From an uncultured Collinsella sp. (GTDB lineage Bacteria; Actinomycetota; Coriobacteriia; Coriobacteriales; Coriobacteriaceae), in NCBI GenBank assembly GCA_958354105.1, contig CATWVA010000045.1, forward strand, positions 1 to 12,999: DNA of 12,999 bases, given 5' to 3'. The first letter of the stretch is position 1. Each line of letters starts with the position of its first letter. The translations under genes were made by a program, and so were the position numbers. Positions 6,167-12,874 of the stretch are shown in pieces. The notes under the pieces are model-generated. The model had not been told where the DNA came from. It saw only the letters and a list, made by a program, of their open reading frames with translations, and ran no database searches.

Positions 6167-7266
6167 AGAAGGCCCTCTATATCGTGACCTCGATGGACAC
6201 CGGCGGGGCCGAGACGGTATTCATGAAGTATTACCGGGCTTTGGACAAGTCGCGCTATCAGCTCGACTTCTGTGTGTCGTCCGACGTGCCGGGCTTTTAC
6301 GACGCCGAAATCGAGTCGATGGGCGGCAGAATTGTGCACACAGTCAAGAAGACCGAGGCCGGGCCGGTCGCTTCGTTCAAGCGGCTCATGCAGATAGCCC
6401 GGGACGGCGGTTATTGCTGTGCTGTCAGGTCGTCTCAGCACAGTCTTTCCTGTCTTGATTTGCTCGCCATGAGATTCGGAGGCGTGTCCAGAACCATATT
6501 CAGGTCAAGCAACACGGGTACAGTTTCGAACAGCAAAAAGGAGACCCTGCTGCACAATCTTTTCAAGCCCCTTGTCAGGGTTGCGGCGACCGACTTCGCC
6601 GCCCCGTCTACCGAGGCGGGCGTCTACATGTTCGGCAAGGCGGGGGTATCGGGGCCGCGTTTCCATCTCATGAAGAACGCGCTCAACCTCGAGGACTACG
6701 CCTATGACGCTTCGACACGGGACGATGTTAAGCGCGAACTGGGCGTTCCTGCCGAGTCCTATGTCGTCGGGCACGTCGGGAGGTTCAGTGAGCAGAAGAA
6801 CCACCTCTTCCTTGTCGATGTTTTTGCTGAAATCGCCCGGAGAAGGCCAGACGCCGTCCTCATTCTCGTCGGCAAAGGCGAGACACGCACGGCCGTTGAG
6901 AGGCGCGTTGCCGAGCTCGGATTGACCGATAGGGTGGTGTTTGCCGGGGTTAGGAGCGATGTCCGCCGTCTCTATTCGGCTATGGACGTCTTCATCTTCC
7001 CCTCTGTCTACGAAGGCCTGCCGAACGTCGTCGTCGAGGCGCAGGCAAACGGACTCCCTTGCGTGATTAGCGACTCCATCACGCGGGAGGTTGGCATTTG
7101 CGAGAACGTCGTTTACAAAAGTCTGGGCGACGCTCTGGACGAATGGGCCGACGCCGCGCTCTCCGCGGATCGCATAGGGTCAAGCGCCAGTGCGAGGGAT
7201 TTGAAAGGCTCGGGCTATGAAATCAATTCGGAGCTTCCCGGTTTCGTGAGGCTGGTATTCGGATGA
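6163..7266 (+). CDS. Family 4 (GT-B) glycosyltransferase, EpsF-like
   Basis: A 367-aa retaining glycosyltransferase. The N-terminal glycine-rich loop is IVTSMDTGGAETVFMKYY (7-24), typical of EpsF/CapM-type GT4 enzymes. The linker to the donor domain reads YVVGHVGRFSEQKNHLFLVD (200-219), followed by LILVGKGE (233-240) and the nucleotide-sugar signature YEGLPNVVVEAQANGLPCVI (283-302). The C-terminal part is short and ends soon after the donor domain. It overlaps the stop of the C5-epimerase gene by 4 bases and in turn overlaps the polymerase start by 4 bases, so its synthesis is likely coupled to both. Being next to the epimerase, it may add the uronic acid or its neighbour, but that is conjecture. 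Confidence 0.88.
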   Translation: MKKALYIVTSMDTGGAETVFMKYYRALDKSRYQLDFCVSSDVPGFYDAEIESMGGRIVHTVKKTEAGPVASFKRLMQIARDGGYCCAVRSSQHSLSCLDLLAMRFGGVSRTIFRSSNTGTVSNSKKETLLHNLFKPLVRVAATDFAAPSTEAGVYMFGKAGVSGPRFHLMKNALNLEDYAYDASTRDDVKRELGVPAESYVVGHVGRFSEQKNHLFLVDVFAEIARRRPDAVLILVGKGETRTAVERRVAELGLTDRVVFAGVRSDVRRLYSAMDVFIFPSVYEGLPNVVVEAQANGLPCVISDSITREVGICENVVYKSLGDALDEWADAALSADRIGSSASARDLKGSGYEINSELPGFVRLVFG

Positions 7267-8351
7267 ACTTTATCGAAACATCGCTTTTCTACTTTCTTGT
7301 CGTTTTGCTTTCAGCGGCGCTTGCGCGCATGTCGGAAAACGGCAAAAGTAAGGCTGGGCTGGTCGCTGCCGTGGTTCTTCTTACCGCCGTCGGGGGCTTG
7401 AGGTCGTATGCGGTTGGGCAGGATACCCTGGGTTATAAAGAGGGAATCGAGTACTTCTACGCGTATGGGACCACGATGTGGAACCATACGTTCAGCGTTC
7501 CGTACGGTGTCTTCACAAGTGCGGTGCTCCATATCTGTAACAATTACTCGTTCTTGCTCGTCGTCGAGTCGCTGATCACCAACGCCTTTTTTGCTTTCAG
7601 GCTTTGGGATTTTAGACGAACGGCATCGCTCTCGTTTGCGATGTTCGTCTATACGGCAACGGTGTTCCCGCTGTCTATGTGTCTGACGTGCCAGATGATT
7701 GCAGTCTCGCTGGTTTTCTACGCAACCAGGTTTTTAGAACAGAATAAGCCGTTGCTTTTTTGCGCTTGGTGGGCTGTTGGCGCTCTTTTGCACGCGTCCG
7801 CCCTGATAGGGGTCCTATTCCTCATCTACTACCTATTTTCCAACAAAAGCAAGAGCCGATCGCAGTTCGCCGCGAAGATGCTTGCATCGGTTGCCCTGCT
7901 GTTCCTGGCAGCTTATGCGGGCTCTAAGCTCGTCGACCGGTATGCGCGTTACTCCGTGAACGAATCGAGCATCGGGTTGATGGTTTTTGCGCAGGCGACC
8001 GTCCTCGCGATCGCATATTTCGTCAGCCGCGAAACTGCGAATGTTGCCCCGGTTGAGAGCGACGGAACGTCGCGGCTCAAAGCCAACCGGATGCCGCTCG
8101 TGTTTTACGCTTTAGGCATTTTGGCTTCGGCGTCCTCTTATGTGATTGCCAACGCCGGCCGCATAGCCTATTACTTCACCGTATTAGGCCCCGTGATTTT
8201 CGGAGGCTTCGTGAAGGACGCTCGGAAAATAAAAGCCCGTTTTTGTCTTGGCTGTTTTCTAGTTGTCTGGTTCCTTTTCTACGCCTTTTATGCCTATCTG
8301 CTTCATACCGGGCTTGGTATCGAGTCTTATTCGTTCGTCTGGATGGGGTAA
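7263..8351 (+). CDS. EpsG-family membrane protein, probable Wzy polysaccharide polymerase
   Basis: A 362-aa polytopic membrane protein with about ten hydrophobic segments (for example 5-22, 31-45, 96-113, 124-155, 164-191, 202-217, 235-250, 276-292, 297-316, 323-345). Family marks of EpsG/Wzy-like polymerases are GGLRSYAVGQDTLGY (44-58), placed after the second helix, and GALLHASALIGVLF (173-186) with its conserved His-x-Ser-Ala. It would join flipped repeat units on the outer membrane face. Where EpsG proteins usually have an Arg-Gln pair before the fifth helix, this one has LTCQMIA (141-147), so the arginine appears replaced; I am only moderately sure of that alignment. It begins inside the upstream stop (ATGA) and is the last gene of the tightly overlapping cassette. 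Confidence 0.8.
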   Translation: MNFIETSLFYFLVVLLSAALARMSENGKSKAGLVAAVVLLTAVGGLRSYAVGQDTLGYKEGIEYFYAYGTTMWNHTFSVPYGVFTSAVLHICNNYSFLLVVESLITNAFFAFRLWDFRRTASLSFAMFVYTATVFPLSMCLTCQMIAVSLVFYATRFLEQNKPLLFCAWWAVGALLHASALIGVLFLIYYLFSNKSKSRSQFAAKMLASVALLFLAAYAGSKLVDRYARYSVNESSIGLMVFAQATVLAIAYFVSRETANVAPVESDGTSRLKANRMPLVFYALGILASASSYVIANAGRIAYYFTVLGPVIFGGFVKDARKIKARFCLGCFLVVWFLFYAFYAYLLHTGLGIESYSFVWMG

Positions 8352-8355
8352 ATAG

Positions 8356-8376
8356 TGCCCGAAACCGTTTCGGGCA
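8356..8376 (+). terminator. Terminator-like hairpin after the polymerase gene, without a U-tract
   Basis: TGCCCGAAA (8356-8364) and TTTCGGGCA (8368-8376) form a perfect 9-bp stem with the 3-base loop CCG, starting 5 bases after the polymerase stop. The bases that follow (TATACGAGC) are not U-rich, so termination would be inefficient or factor-dependent. It could instead be an RNA stability or processing element. A leaky site inside a long operon is the kind of site a LoaP-type antiterminator would override. Confidence 0.45.
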
Positions 8377-8494
8377 TATACGAGCAAAGTCTACGTTGGT
8401 GGTTTGCATACGCCCAGGGCTTGTTCCATGTGTAGCGCAGAGAATTAAAAAGTAAAACGCTTTGTTTAAGCTCGGACTTAAGGAAATTGTATAT

Positions 8495-9442
8495 ATGGAA
8501 AGCAAAATTAAAAAATACCTAAGTGACCCGTGGATGGCCTACTGTGCCTTTACGTCGAAGGGTCTAACGAAATGGGTTTCCGACAGGACGCACCTTCGAT
8601 TGATGCATCGCGCCAAGTTGGGCATGTGGCCTAGCATAGACTCGCCGGTGACCTTCACTGAGAAGATGCAGTGGCTGAAGCTTAACGATCACAACCCTGC
8701 GTACACGACCATGGTCGACAAGTACCGCGCTAAGGACCTCATTGCCTCGCGTGTGGGCTCCGAGCACGTGGTCAAGACGTTGGGCGCCTGGAATTCCGCT
8801 GATGACATCGATGTGAGTGGGCTACCGGAGAAGTTCGTACTCAAAACGAATCACGACTGCGGCGGCGTGCTCATCTGCACTGACAAGGGACACTTCGATC
8901 TCAACAGTGCCAAGGACTTTTTTCGGGGTCATTTGAAGCAGAATTATTTTTACGGGTGCAGGGAATGGCCTTACAAGAACGTGAAGCCCGTCGTGTTCGC
9001 CGAGGAGTTCTTGGAGAGCGAGGGCGATAATGCCCGTGATGAAGACGATAACTGGGAAGGCATCGACGAGTTCGACTTCTTCTGCTTTGACGGGGAACCC
9101 CGGCTGATTTCTTATTGCCACGGGGACAAGAACGATTCTGAGAAGAGGTACAACGATTTCTACGACACTGAGTGGAATCTGCTGCCTTTGGCGATGGGAT
9201 ACGCGAGTTCCGAAGAGACGATCCCTGCCCCGGAGCAGCTCAGCGAGATGCTCGAGCTATCAAGGAAACTGAGTGACGGTGTACCTTTCTTGAGGGTCGA
9301 CCTCTTCATCTGCAAGGGGCGCGTTCTCGTCGGCGAGCTGACTTTCTACCCGTGGGGCGGGTTTACGCCTTTCAGCCCCGCTGAGGCGGAGAGGACGTTG
9401 GGGCAAATGGTTTCTTTGCCCCAACGTGAAAACGAGGAATGA
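8495..9442 (+). CDS. ATP-grasp amidoligase, TupA-like
   Basis: A 315-aa protein of the ATP-grasp TupA family (PF14305). The prototype is the Bacillus teichuronopeptide gene product, linked to a cell wall polymer of glucuronic and glutamic acid. Visible landmarks are the N-terminal SPVTFTEKMQWLKLND (50-65), KYRAKDLI (77-84), the nucleotide-binding strand EKFVLKTNHDCGG (112-124), VVFAEEFLE (166-174), DEFDFFCFDGEPRLI (191-205) and the metal-ligand end FLRVDLFICKGRVLVGELTF (265-284). A plausible role is ATP-dependent amide bond formation between a uronic acid carboxyl of the repeat unit and an amino acid or amine; many databases label such proteins loosely as glycosyltransferases. ATG 8495 is preferred over an in-frame TTG at 8462 because AAGGA (8480-8484) is 10 bases upstream. 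It follows a 143-base gap. Confidence 0.82.
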   Translation: MESKIKKYLSDPWMAYCAFTSKGLTKWVSDRTHLRLMHRAKLGMWPSIDSPVTFTEKMQWLKLNDHNPAYTTMVDKYRAKDLIASRVGSEHVVKTLGAWNSADDIDVSGLPEKFVLKTNHDCGGVLICTDKGHFDLNSAKDFFRGHLKQNYFYGCREWPYKNVKPVVFAEEFLESEGDNARDEDDNWEGIDEFDFFCFDGEPRLISYCHGDKNDSEKRYNDFYDTEWNLLPLAMGYASSEETIPAPEQLSEMLELSRKLSDGVPFLRVDLFICKGRVLVGELTFYPWGGFTPFSPAEAERTLGQMVSLPQRENEE

Positions 9443-9525
9443 TGGCAAACGAAAGCTGCATTCAGTGCGTGCGCATGGATAATCAGCCAGTAAGCGCGCT
9501 CCGGCGTTTCTTCATGGAGGTTTAG
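9439..9525 (+). CDS. Possible 28-aa coupled small ORF
   Basis: ATG 9439 overlaps the amidoligase stop in ATGA, with GAGG just before it, and the frame runs to TAG at 9523-9525, one base before the flippase start codon. It exactly fills the gap and would couple translation of the two larger genes. The peptide (MMANESCIQCVRMDNQPVSA then LRRFFMEV) has two cysteines spaced CxxC-like (CIQC) and no recognisable family. It may be only an incidental frame or the remnant of a lost gene. Confidence 0.3.
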   Translation: MMANESCIQCVRMDNQPVSALRRFFMEV

Positions 9526-9526
9526 T

Positions 9527-10993
9527 ATGTCCGACACAAAAGACCTCCGGGCGAGGTCGGCAAGCGCGGCAAAGTGGTCTCTGGCAACCGAGATTATCGC
9601 CAAAATCATCTCGCCTATCTCGCAGCTCGTCTTAGCGAGGCTGCTGGCGCCAGAGGCGTTTGGCATGGTGGCGACCGTCACCATGGTAGTGAGCTTTGCC
9701 GACATGTTCGCGGACGCCGGGTTCCAGAAGTACCTGGTGCAACACAGCTTCCGAGACAAAAAAGACCTGCATGCCAACGCTAACGTGGCCTTTTGGACGA
9801 ACTTCGGCATATCGGTGGTCCTGTGGTGTCTCATTGCCATATTCAACGATCCGGTGGCCACCTTCGTGGGCAATCCGTCGCTGGGCTTTCCCTTGGCCGT
9901 GGCCTGCCTCTCTCTCCCGTTGACGTCGTTTTCGAGCATTCAGATGGCGTTGTTCCACCGTAATCTCGATTTCAAGTCGCTTATGCCGGTGAGACTGACG
10001 TCGACCTTACTTAACTTCGGCTCGACGCTTGTACTGGCGTTTATGGGATTTGGTTACTGGTCACTTATCGTTGGCACTTTGGCGGCGAATATTGTAAATG
10101 CAGTGGGGCTGACTCTGCTGTCTGAGTGGAAGCCGCGTTTTTTCTACTCCTTCAACATGCTGAAGGCTATGTTCTCATTCAGCGGATGGACGCTTTTGGA
10201 GTCGTTCACCATATGGCTTTCCTCTTGGGCGGGCACCTTTATCGTGGGGCATTTCCTGGGTGCGGCTGAGTTGGGATATTACAAGACGCCAGTCACCTTT
10301 GTGAGCGGGTGCTTCGGGATTATCACGAACGCTACGACGCCCATCTTGTTCTCGTCACTTTCGCGCCTTCAGTTTGATCGGGAAGAATACGTTGCTTATC
10401 TGCGACGCTTCCAGTTCATGGTGGCATTGTTCCTGTTGCCGTTGTCTGCGGGTATCTTCGTATTCCGCGAGCCTTTGGTGGCCCTGTTGCTCGGCGATCA
10501 GTGGGGCGAGGCGACGCTCATGTTCGGGTTGTATGGGCTGGTGCAGGGGCCGATGGTGCTGCTCTCATACTACAGCAGCGAGATGTATCGCTCTCTTGGT
10601 AAACCGCGCGTGTCTACGCTTGTGCAGGTGATGTACCTCGTGTTGATGACGCCGCTTATGACCGTGGCGGCTATGCAAGGGTTCGATGCCGTCGTGTGGG
10701 CTGATGCGGGATTGAGAATCCTTTTGATTGCTATCAACCAAGTGGTCACATATTTCGTGGTTGGCCTTTCGTTTGGGCGCACTATGTTGTCGCTCAAGGA
10801 GCCCATTTTCTGCACATCGATGATGTGCGCATTTGCATGGGTGACGTATGGACTCGCATCTAGCAACTGGCTTGGCGTCGGGTTGGACATTGTAGGGTGC
10901 GTCGTTGTCTATTTCGCGATTTGCTTTGCTTTGCCCAAGAGTAGGAGGGTGCTGCTGAAGCTGGTCAAGGGCGGCGGCTTTAAAACGTTTTGA
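9527..10993 (+). CDS. wzx: Wzx-type lipid-linked oligosaccharide flippase
   Basis: A 488-aa multi-spanning membrane protein of the polysaccharide transport (PST) branch of the MOP flippase superfamily, with about 12-14 hydrophobic segments. The N-terminal pattern SASAAKWSLATEIIAKIISPISQLVLARLLAPEAFGMVATVTMV is characteristic of this group (quoted in parts: AAKWSLATEI at 14-23 and ARLLAPEAFGMVA at 37-49). Further on come FADAGFQKYLVQ (61-72) and AELGYYKTPVTF (248-259). It would flip the undecaprenyl-pyrophosphate repeat unit to the outer membrane leaflet, for polymerisation by the EpsG-like protein. The start is firm: GGAGG (9516-9520) lies 6 bases before ATG. A teichuronic-acid type transporter (TuaB-like) is an equivalent description. 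Confidence 0.88.
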   Translation: MSDTKDLRARSASAAKWSLATEIIAKIISPISQLVLARLLAPEAFGMVATVTMVVSFADMFADAGFQKYLVQHSFRDKKDLHANANVAFWTNFGISVVLWCLIAIFNDPVATFVGNPSLGFPLAVACLSLPLTSFSSIQMALFHRNLDFKSLMPVRLTSTLLNFGSTLVLAFMGFGYWSLIVGTLAANIVNAVGLTLLSEWKPRFFYSFNMLKAMFSFSGWTLLESFTIWLSSWAGTFIVGHFLGAAELGYYKTPVTFVSGCFGIITNATTPILFSSLSRLQFDREEYVAYLRRFQFMVALFLLPLSAGIFVFREPLVALLLGDQWGEATLMFGLYGLVQGPMVLLSYYSSEMYRSLGKPRVSTLVQVMYLVLMTPLMTVAAMQGFDAVVWADAGLRILLIAINQVVTYFVVGLSFGRTMLSLKEPIFCTSMMCAFAWVTYGLASSNWLGVGLDIVGCVVVYFAICFALPKSRRVLLKLVKGGGFKTF

Positions 10994-11059
10994 GGTCTGT
11001 AATTAACTTGTTGGGAGTTCCATCTCAGGACTTCCTTAAAACGAAAGAGTGGGGTATAT

Positions 11060-12100
11060 ATGCAGGATAGAAAAGTCCTCGTCACTGGCGCCGCCGGCTT
11101 CATCGGGGCGTTTCTGGTGAAGCGGCTGCTCGAAACCACCGACGACGCGATCATCGGTCTGGACAACGTGAACAGCTACTACGACCCTGGCATCAAGGAG
11201 GCTCGCCTGCGAATGCTGGCGGAGGTGGACAAGGCGGGGCGTTTCGCCTTCGTGCGCGGCGACCTGTGCGATGCCGCGTTGATAGAGCGCCTGTTCGCTG
11301 AGAACGGCTTCGACGTTGTGGTGAACTTGGCCGCCCAGGCCGGTGTGCGATACTCCATCGAGAACCCCAAGGCCTACATAGACAGCAACCTGGTAGGGTT
11401 CTTCAATATATTGGAGGCTTGCAGGCGCCACCCGGTGAAGCATCTTGTCTACGCGAGCTCTTCCTCCGTCTACGGCGGCAACGAGAAAGTGCCTTTCTCG
11501 GAGGACGACCGTGTAGACTCTCCGGTGAGCCTGTACGCCGCCACAAAGAAGTCCAACGAGCTAATGGCCGCGGCCTACTCCAAGCTTTACTCCATCCCAG
11601 CCACGGGCCTGCGCTTCTTTACGGTGTATGGGCCCATGGGAAGGCCCGACATGGCATACTTCGGCTTCACCGAGAAGTTGCGTCGTGGCGATACGATTAA
11701 GATTTTCAACATGGGCGATTGTAAGCGCGACTTTACGTACGTGGACGATATTGTGGAGGGCGTGCGCAGGGTCATGGACGGCGCTCCTGAGGTCAAGATC
11801 GGTGTTGATGGTTTGCCAATGGCCGCTCATCGCGTGTATAACATCGGCAATTCGAATCCCGAGAACTTGCTGATCTTCGTTGATACGCTGCAGCGTGTGC
11901 TGGTTGAGGAGGGCGTGCTCCCCGCCGATTACGATTTCGAGGCGCATAAGCAGCTCGTTCCTATGCAGCCTGGTGACGTGCCTGTAACCTATGCGGATAC
12001 TGGCGCCTTGGAGCGCGATTTTGGTTACAAACCCGCAACGCCGCTCGAGGACGGTCTTCGTGAATTCGCGAAGTGGTATCGCGAGTTCTACGGGAATTAG
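11060..12100 (+). CDS. UDP-glucuronate 4-epimerase
   Basis: A 346-aa extended short-chain dehydrogenase/reductase that interconverts UDP-glucuronate and UDP-galacturonate with bound NAD+, in the cytoplasm. The NAD-binding motif is VTGAAGFIGAFL (8-19). NSYYDPGIKEARL (38-50) and AAQAGVRYSIENP (91-103) are specific to the uronate epimerases (CapI/LpsL type). The active site has the serine stretch ASSSSVYGG (132-140) and YAATK (Tyr159, Lys163). VYGPMGRPDMA (189-199) and RDFTYVDDIVEG (223-234) follow. The family usually has YGPWGRPDMA, so here Met replaces Trp. The start is set by GAGTGGGG, ending about 6 bases before ATG. The 66-base gap after the flippase holds no clear terminator. It draws on the ugd product and implies GalA in the polymer. 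Confidence 0.92.
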   Translation: MQDRKVLVTGAAGFIGAFLVKRLLETTDDAIIGLDNVNSYYDPGIKEARLRMLAEVDKAGRFAFVRGDLCDAALIERLFAENGFDVVVNLAAQAGVRYSIENPKAYIDSNLVGFFNILEACRRHPVKHLVYASSSSVYGGNEKVPFSEDDRVDSPVSLYAATKKSNELMAAAYSKLYSIPATGLRFFTVYGPMGRPDMAYFGFTEKLRRGDTIKIFNMGDCKRDFTYVDDIVEGVRRVMDGAPEVKIGVDGLPMAAHRVYNIGNSNPENLLIFVDTLQRVLVEEGVLPADYDFEAHKQLVPMQPGDVPVTYADTGALERDFGYKPATPLEDGLREFAKWYREFYGN

Positions 12101-12120
12101 CTGGGTGATAGCAATGTCGA

Positions 12121-12621
12121 ATGTATACAGCAGTGACCGTATTCGCTTTGGGGGGGTCTATTCTCTCAAACCATGCTTTGAGGTTTGTTTGGCTACTTCG
12201 AAAGTGCCAGAATTCGCACAATCCTTTATGGCATCTTTTTCGAAAGAGGATGGCTTGCAAATATGGTCTCGAGATCGCGCCTGCCACCTCGATTGGCGAA
12301 GGCTTGTATCTGGGTCACGCTTTTGGCATTACGGTAAACCCGAATGCCGTTATCGGTCGCAACTGCAATATGCACAAAGGTGTGACAATTGGTCGGGAAA
12401 ACCGCGGCAAACGAAAAGGTGCGCCTGTTCTTGGCGATTGCGTTTGGCTTGGTGTCAACTCAACTATTGTTGGTGGCGTTCGTTTAGGCAACGACGTTCT
12501 CGTTGCACCGAACACTTATGTTAACTGCGACGTACCAAGCCATTCGATTGTGATTGGGCACCCATGCAAGATCATTTCTCGAGATGGGGCAACAGACGAA
12601 TATATAAACAACAGGGTCTGA
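12121..12621 (+). CDS. Serine acetyltransferase-like hexapeptide O-acetyltransferase, N-terminal frame disrupted
   Basis: The readable frame gives 166 aa. From about residue 12 it is a typical polysaccharide-locus acetyltransferase of the left-handed beta-helix family: RKRMACKYGLEIAPATSIGE (41-60), LYLGHAFGITVNPNAVIGRN (62-81), HKGVTIGRENRGKRKGAP (84-101), then hexapeptide turns to VPSHSIVIGHPCKIISRDG. His84 in NMHKGVTIG aligns with the usual catalytic region. The likely true start is ATG 12114 in another frame, with GGTGAT at 12104-12109; it reads MSNVYSSDRIRFGG, which fits the family N-terminus, and joins the downstream frame only if the G7 tract at 12150-12156 is read as six Gs. ATG 12121 lacks its own ribosome site and gives an unrelated first 11 residues. 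It may be phase-variable, a young pseudogene, or an indel error. It probably O-acetylates the glycan. Confidence 0.72.
   Translation: MYTAVTVFALGGSILSNHALRFVWLLRKCQNSHNPLWHLFRKRMACKYGLEIAPATSIGEGLYLGHAFGITVNPNAVIGRNCNMHKGVTIGRENRGKRKGAPVLGDCVWLGVNSTIVGGVRLGNDVLVAPNTYVNCDVPSHSIVIGHPCKIISRDGATDEYINNRV
12150..12156 (+). repeat. G7 homopolymer at the frame switch of the acetyltransferase
   Basis: Seven Gs lie 36 bases after ATG 12114 and 29 bases after ATG 12121. With seven Gs, ATG 12121 is in frame with the enzyme body; with six, ATG 12114 is. Two starts in different frames before a slippable G tract is a layout known from contingency genes, although seven is short for such tracts. Confidence 0.8.
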
Positions 12622-12659
12622 ATAATAAAATCGGTTTTACATGTCTTATCCAGGATAGA

Positions 12660-12668
12660 GGGGGGGGG
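12660..12668 (+). repeat. G9 homopolymer in the intergenic tail
   Basis: Nine consecutive Gs lie 38 bases after the acetyltransferase stop. It is the longest homopolymer noticed in the window. No start codon with a ribosome site lies beside it in this window, so any effect would be on transcription or on a structure at the locus boundary. Confidence 0.6.
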
Positions 12669-12675
12669 ATCGTCT

Positions 12676-12699
12676 TCGCTAATTACAGCGAGTTAGCGA
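12676..12699. repeat. 7-bp inverted repeat, loop of 10
   Basis: TCGCTAA (12676-12682) pairs with TTAGCGA (12693-12699). It lies 7 bases after the G9 tract. No T-run follows, so it is not a standard terminator. It could be an operator or a chance pairing. Confidence 0.3.
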
Positions 12700-12700
12700 C

Positions 12701-12874
12701 TCAGTGAGCTTTGGCGCGCTCTGATGCGAGCGGAAGGTGAAGCAAACTGGAACGGGTAGTAGATTCCCAGAAGCTATATGCAACGTGAGTGTCAAAGATA
12801 GCGCGTCTTAACGCATAACCCTGCATTCCTCCTTTCACCGACTGGCAAAACGATTTACACCTAATTGTCGACAT
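12701..12874 (-). CDS. Doubtful 57-codon ORF
   Basis: The minus strand is open from ATG at 12874-12872 to TGA at 12703-12701. An inner ATG at 12826-12824 follows GAAAGGAGGA almost directly, so spacing to that codon is too short for normal initiation. The predicted peptide ends LLHLPLASERAKAH and belongs to no family I recognise. It may be a remnant of a larger gene or chance. Confidence 0.15.
   Translation of the reverse strand: MSTIRCKSFCQSVKGGMQGYALRRAIFDTHVAYSFWESTTRSSLLHLPLASERAKAH

Noticed and set aside
11476..11500. 8-bp perfect hairpin (CGAGAAAG / CTTTCTCG) inside the 4-epimerase gene
   Set aside because: An 8-bp stem with a small loop is expected about once by chance in a window of this size, and nothing around it suggests function.
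11991..12524. 177-aa plus-strand frame across the 4-epimerase end and the acetyltransferase
   Set aside because: It runs out of frame through both genes. Only the short part from ATG 12114 to the G7 tract looks real, as the N-terminus of the acetyltransferase.
12701..12780. Possible structured RNA or T-box-like leader
   Set aside because: GGAACGGGTAGTAGATTCCC gave a brief resemblance, but no T-box core sequence, specifier stem or downstream gene is present.
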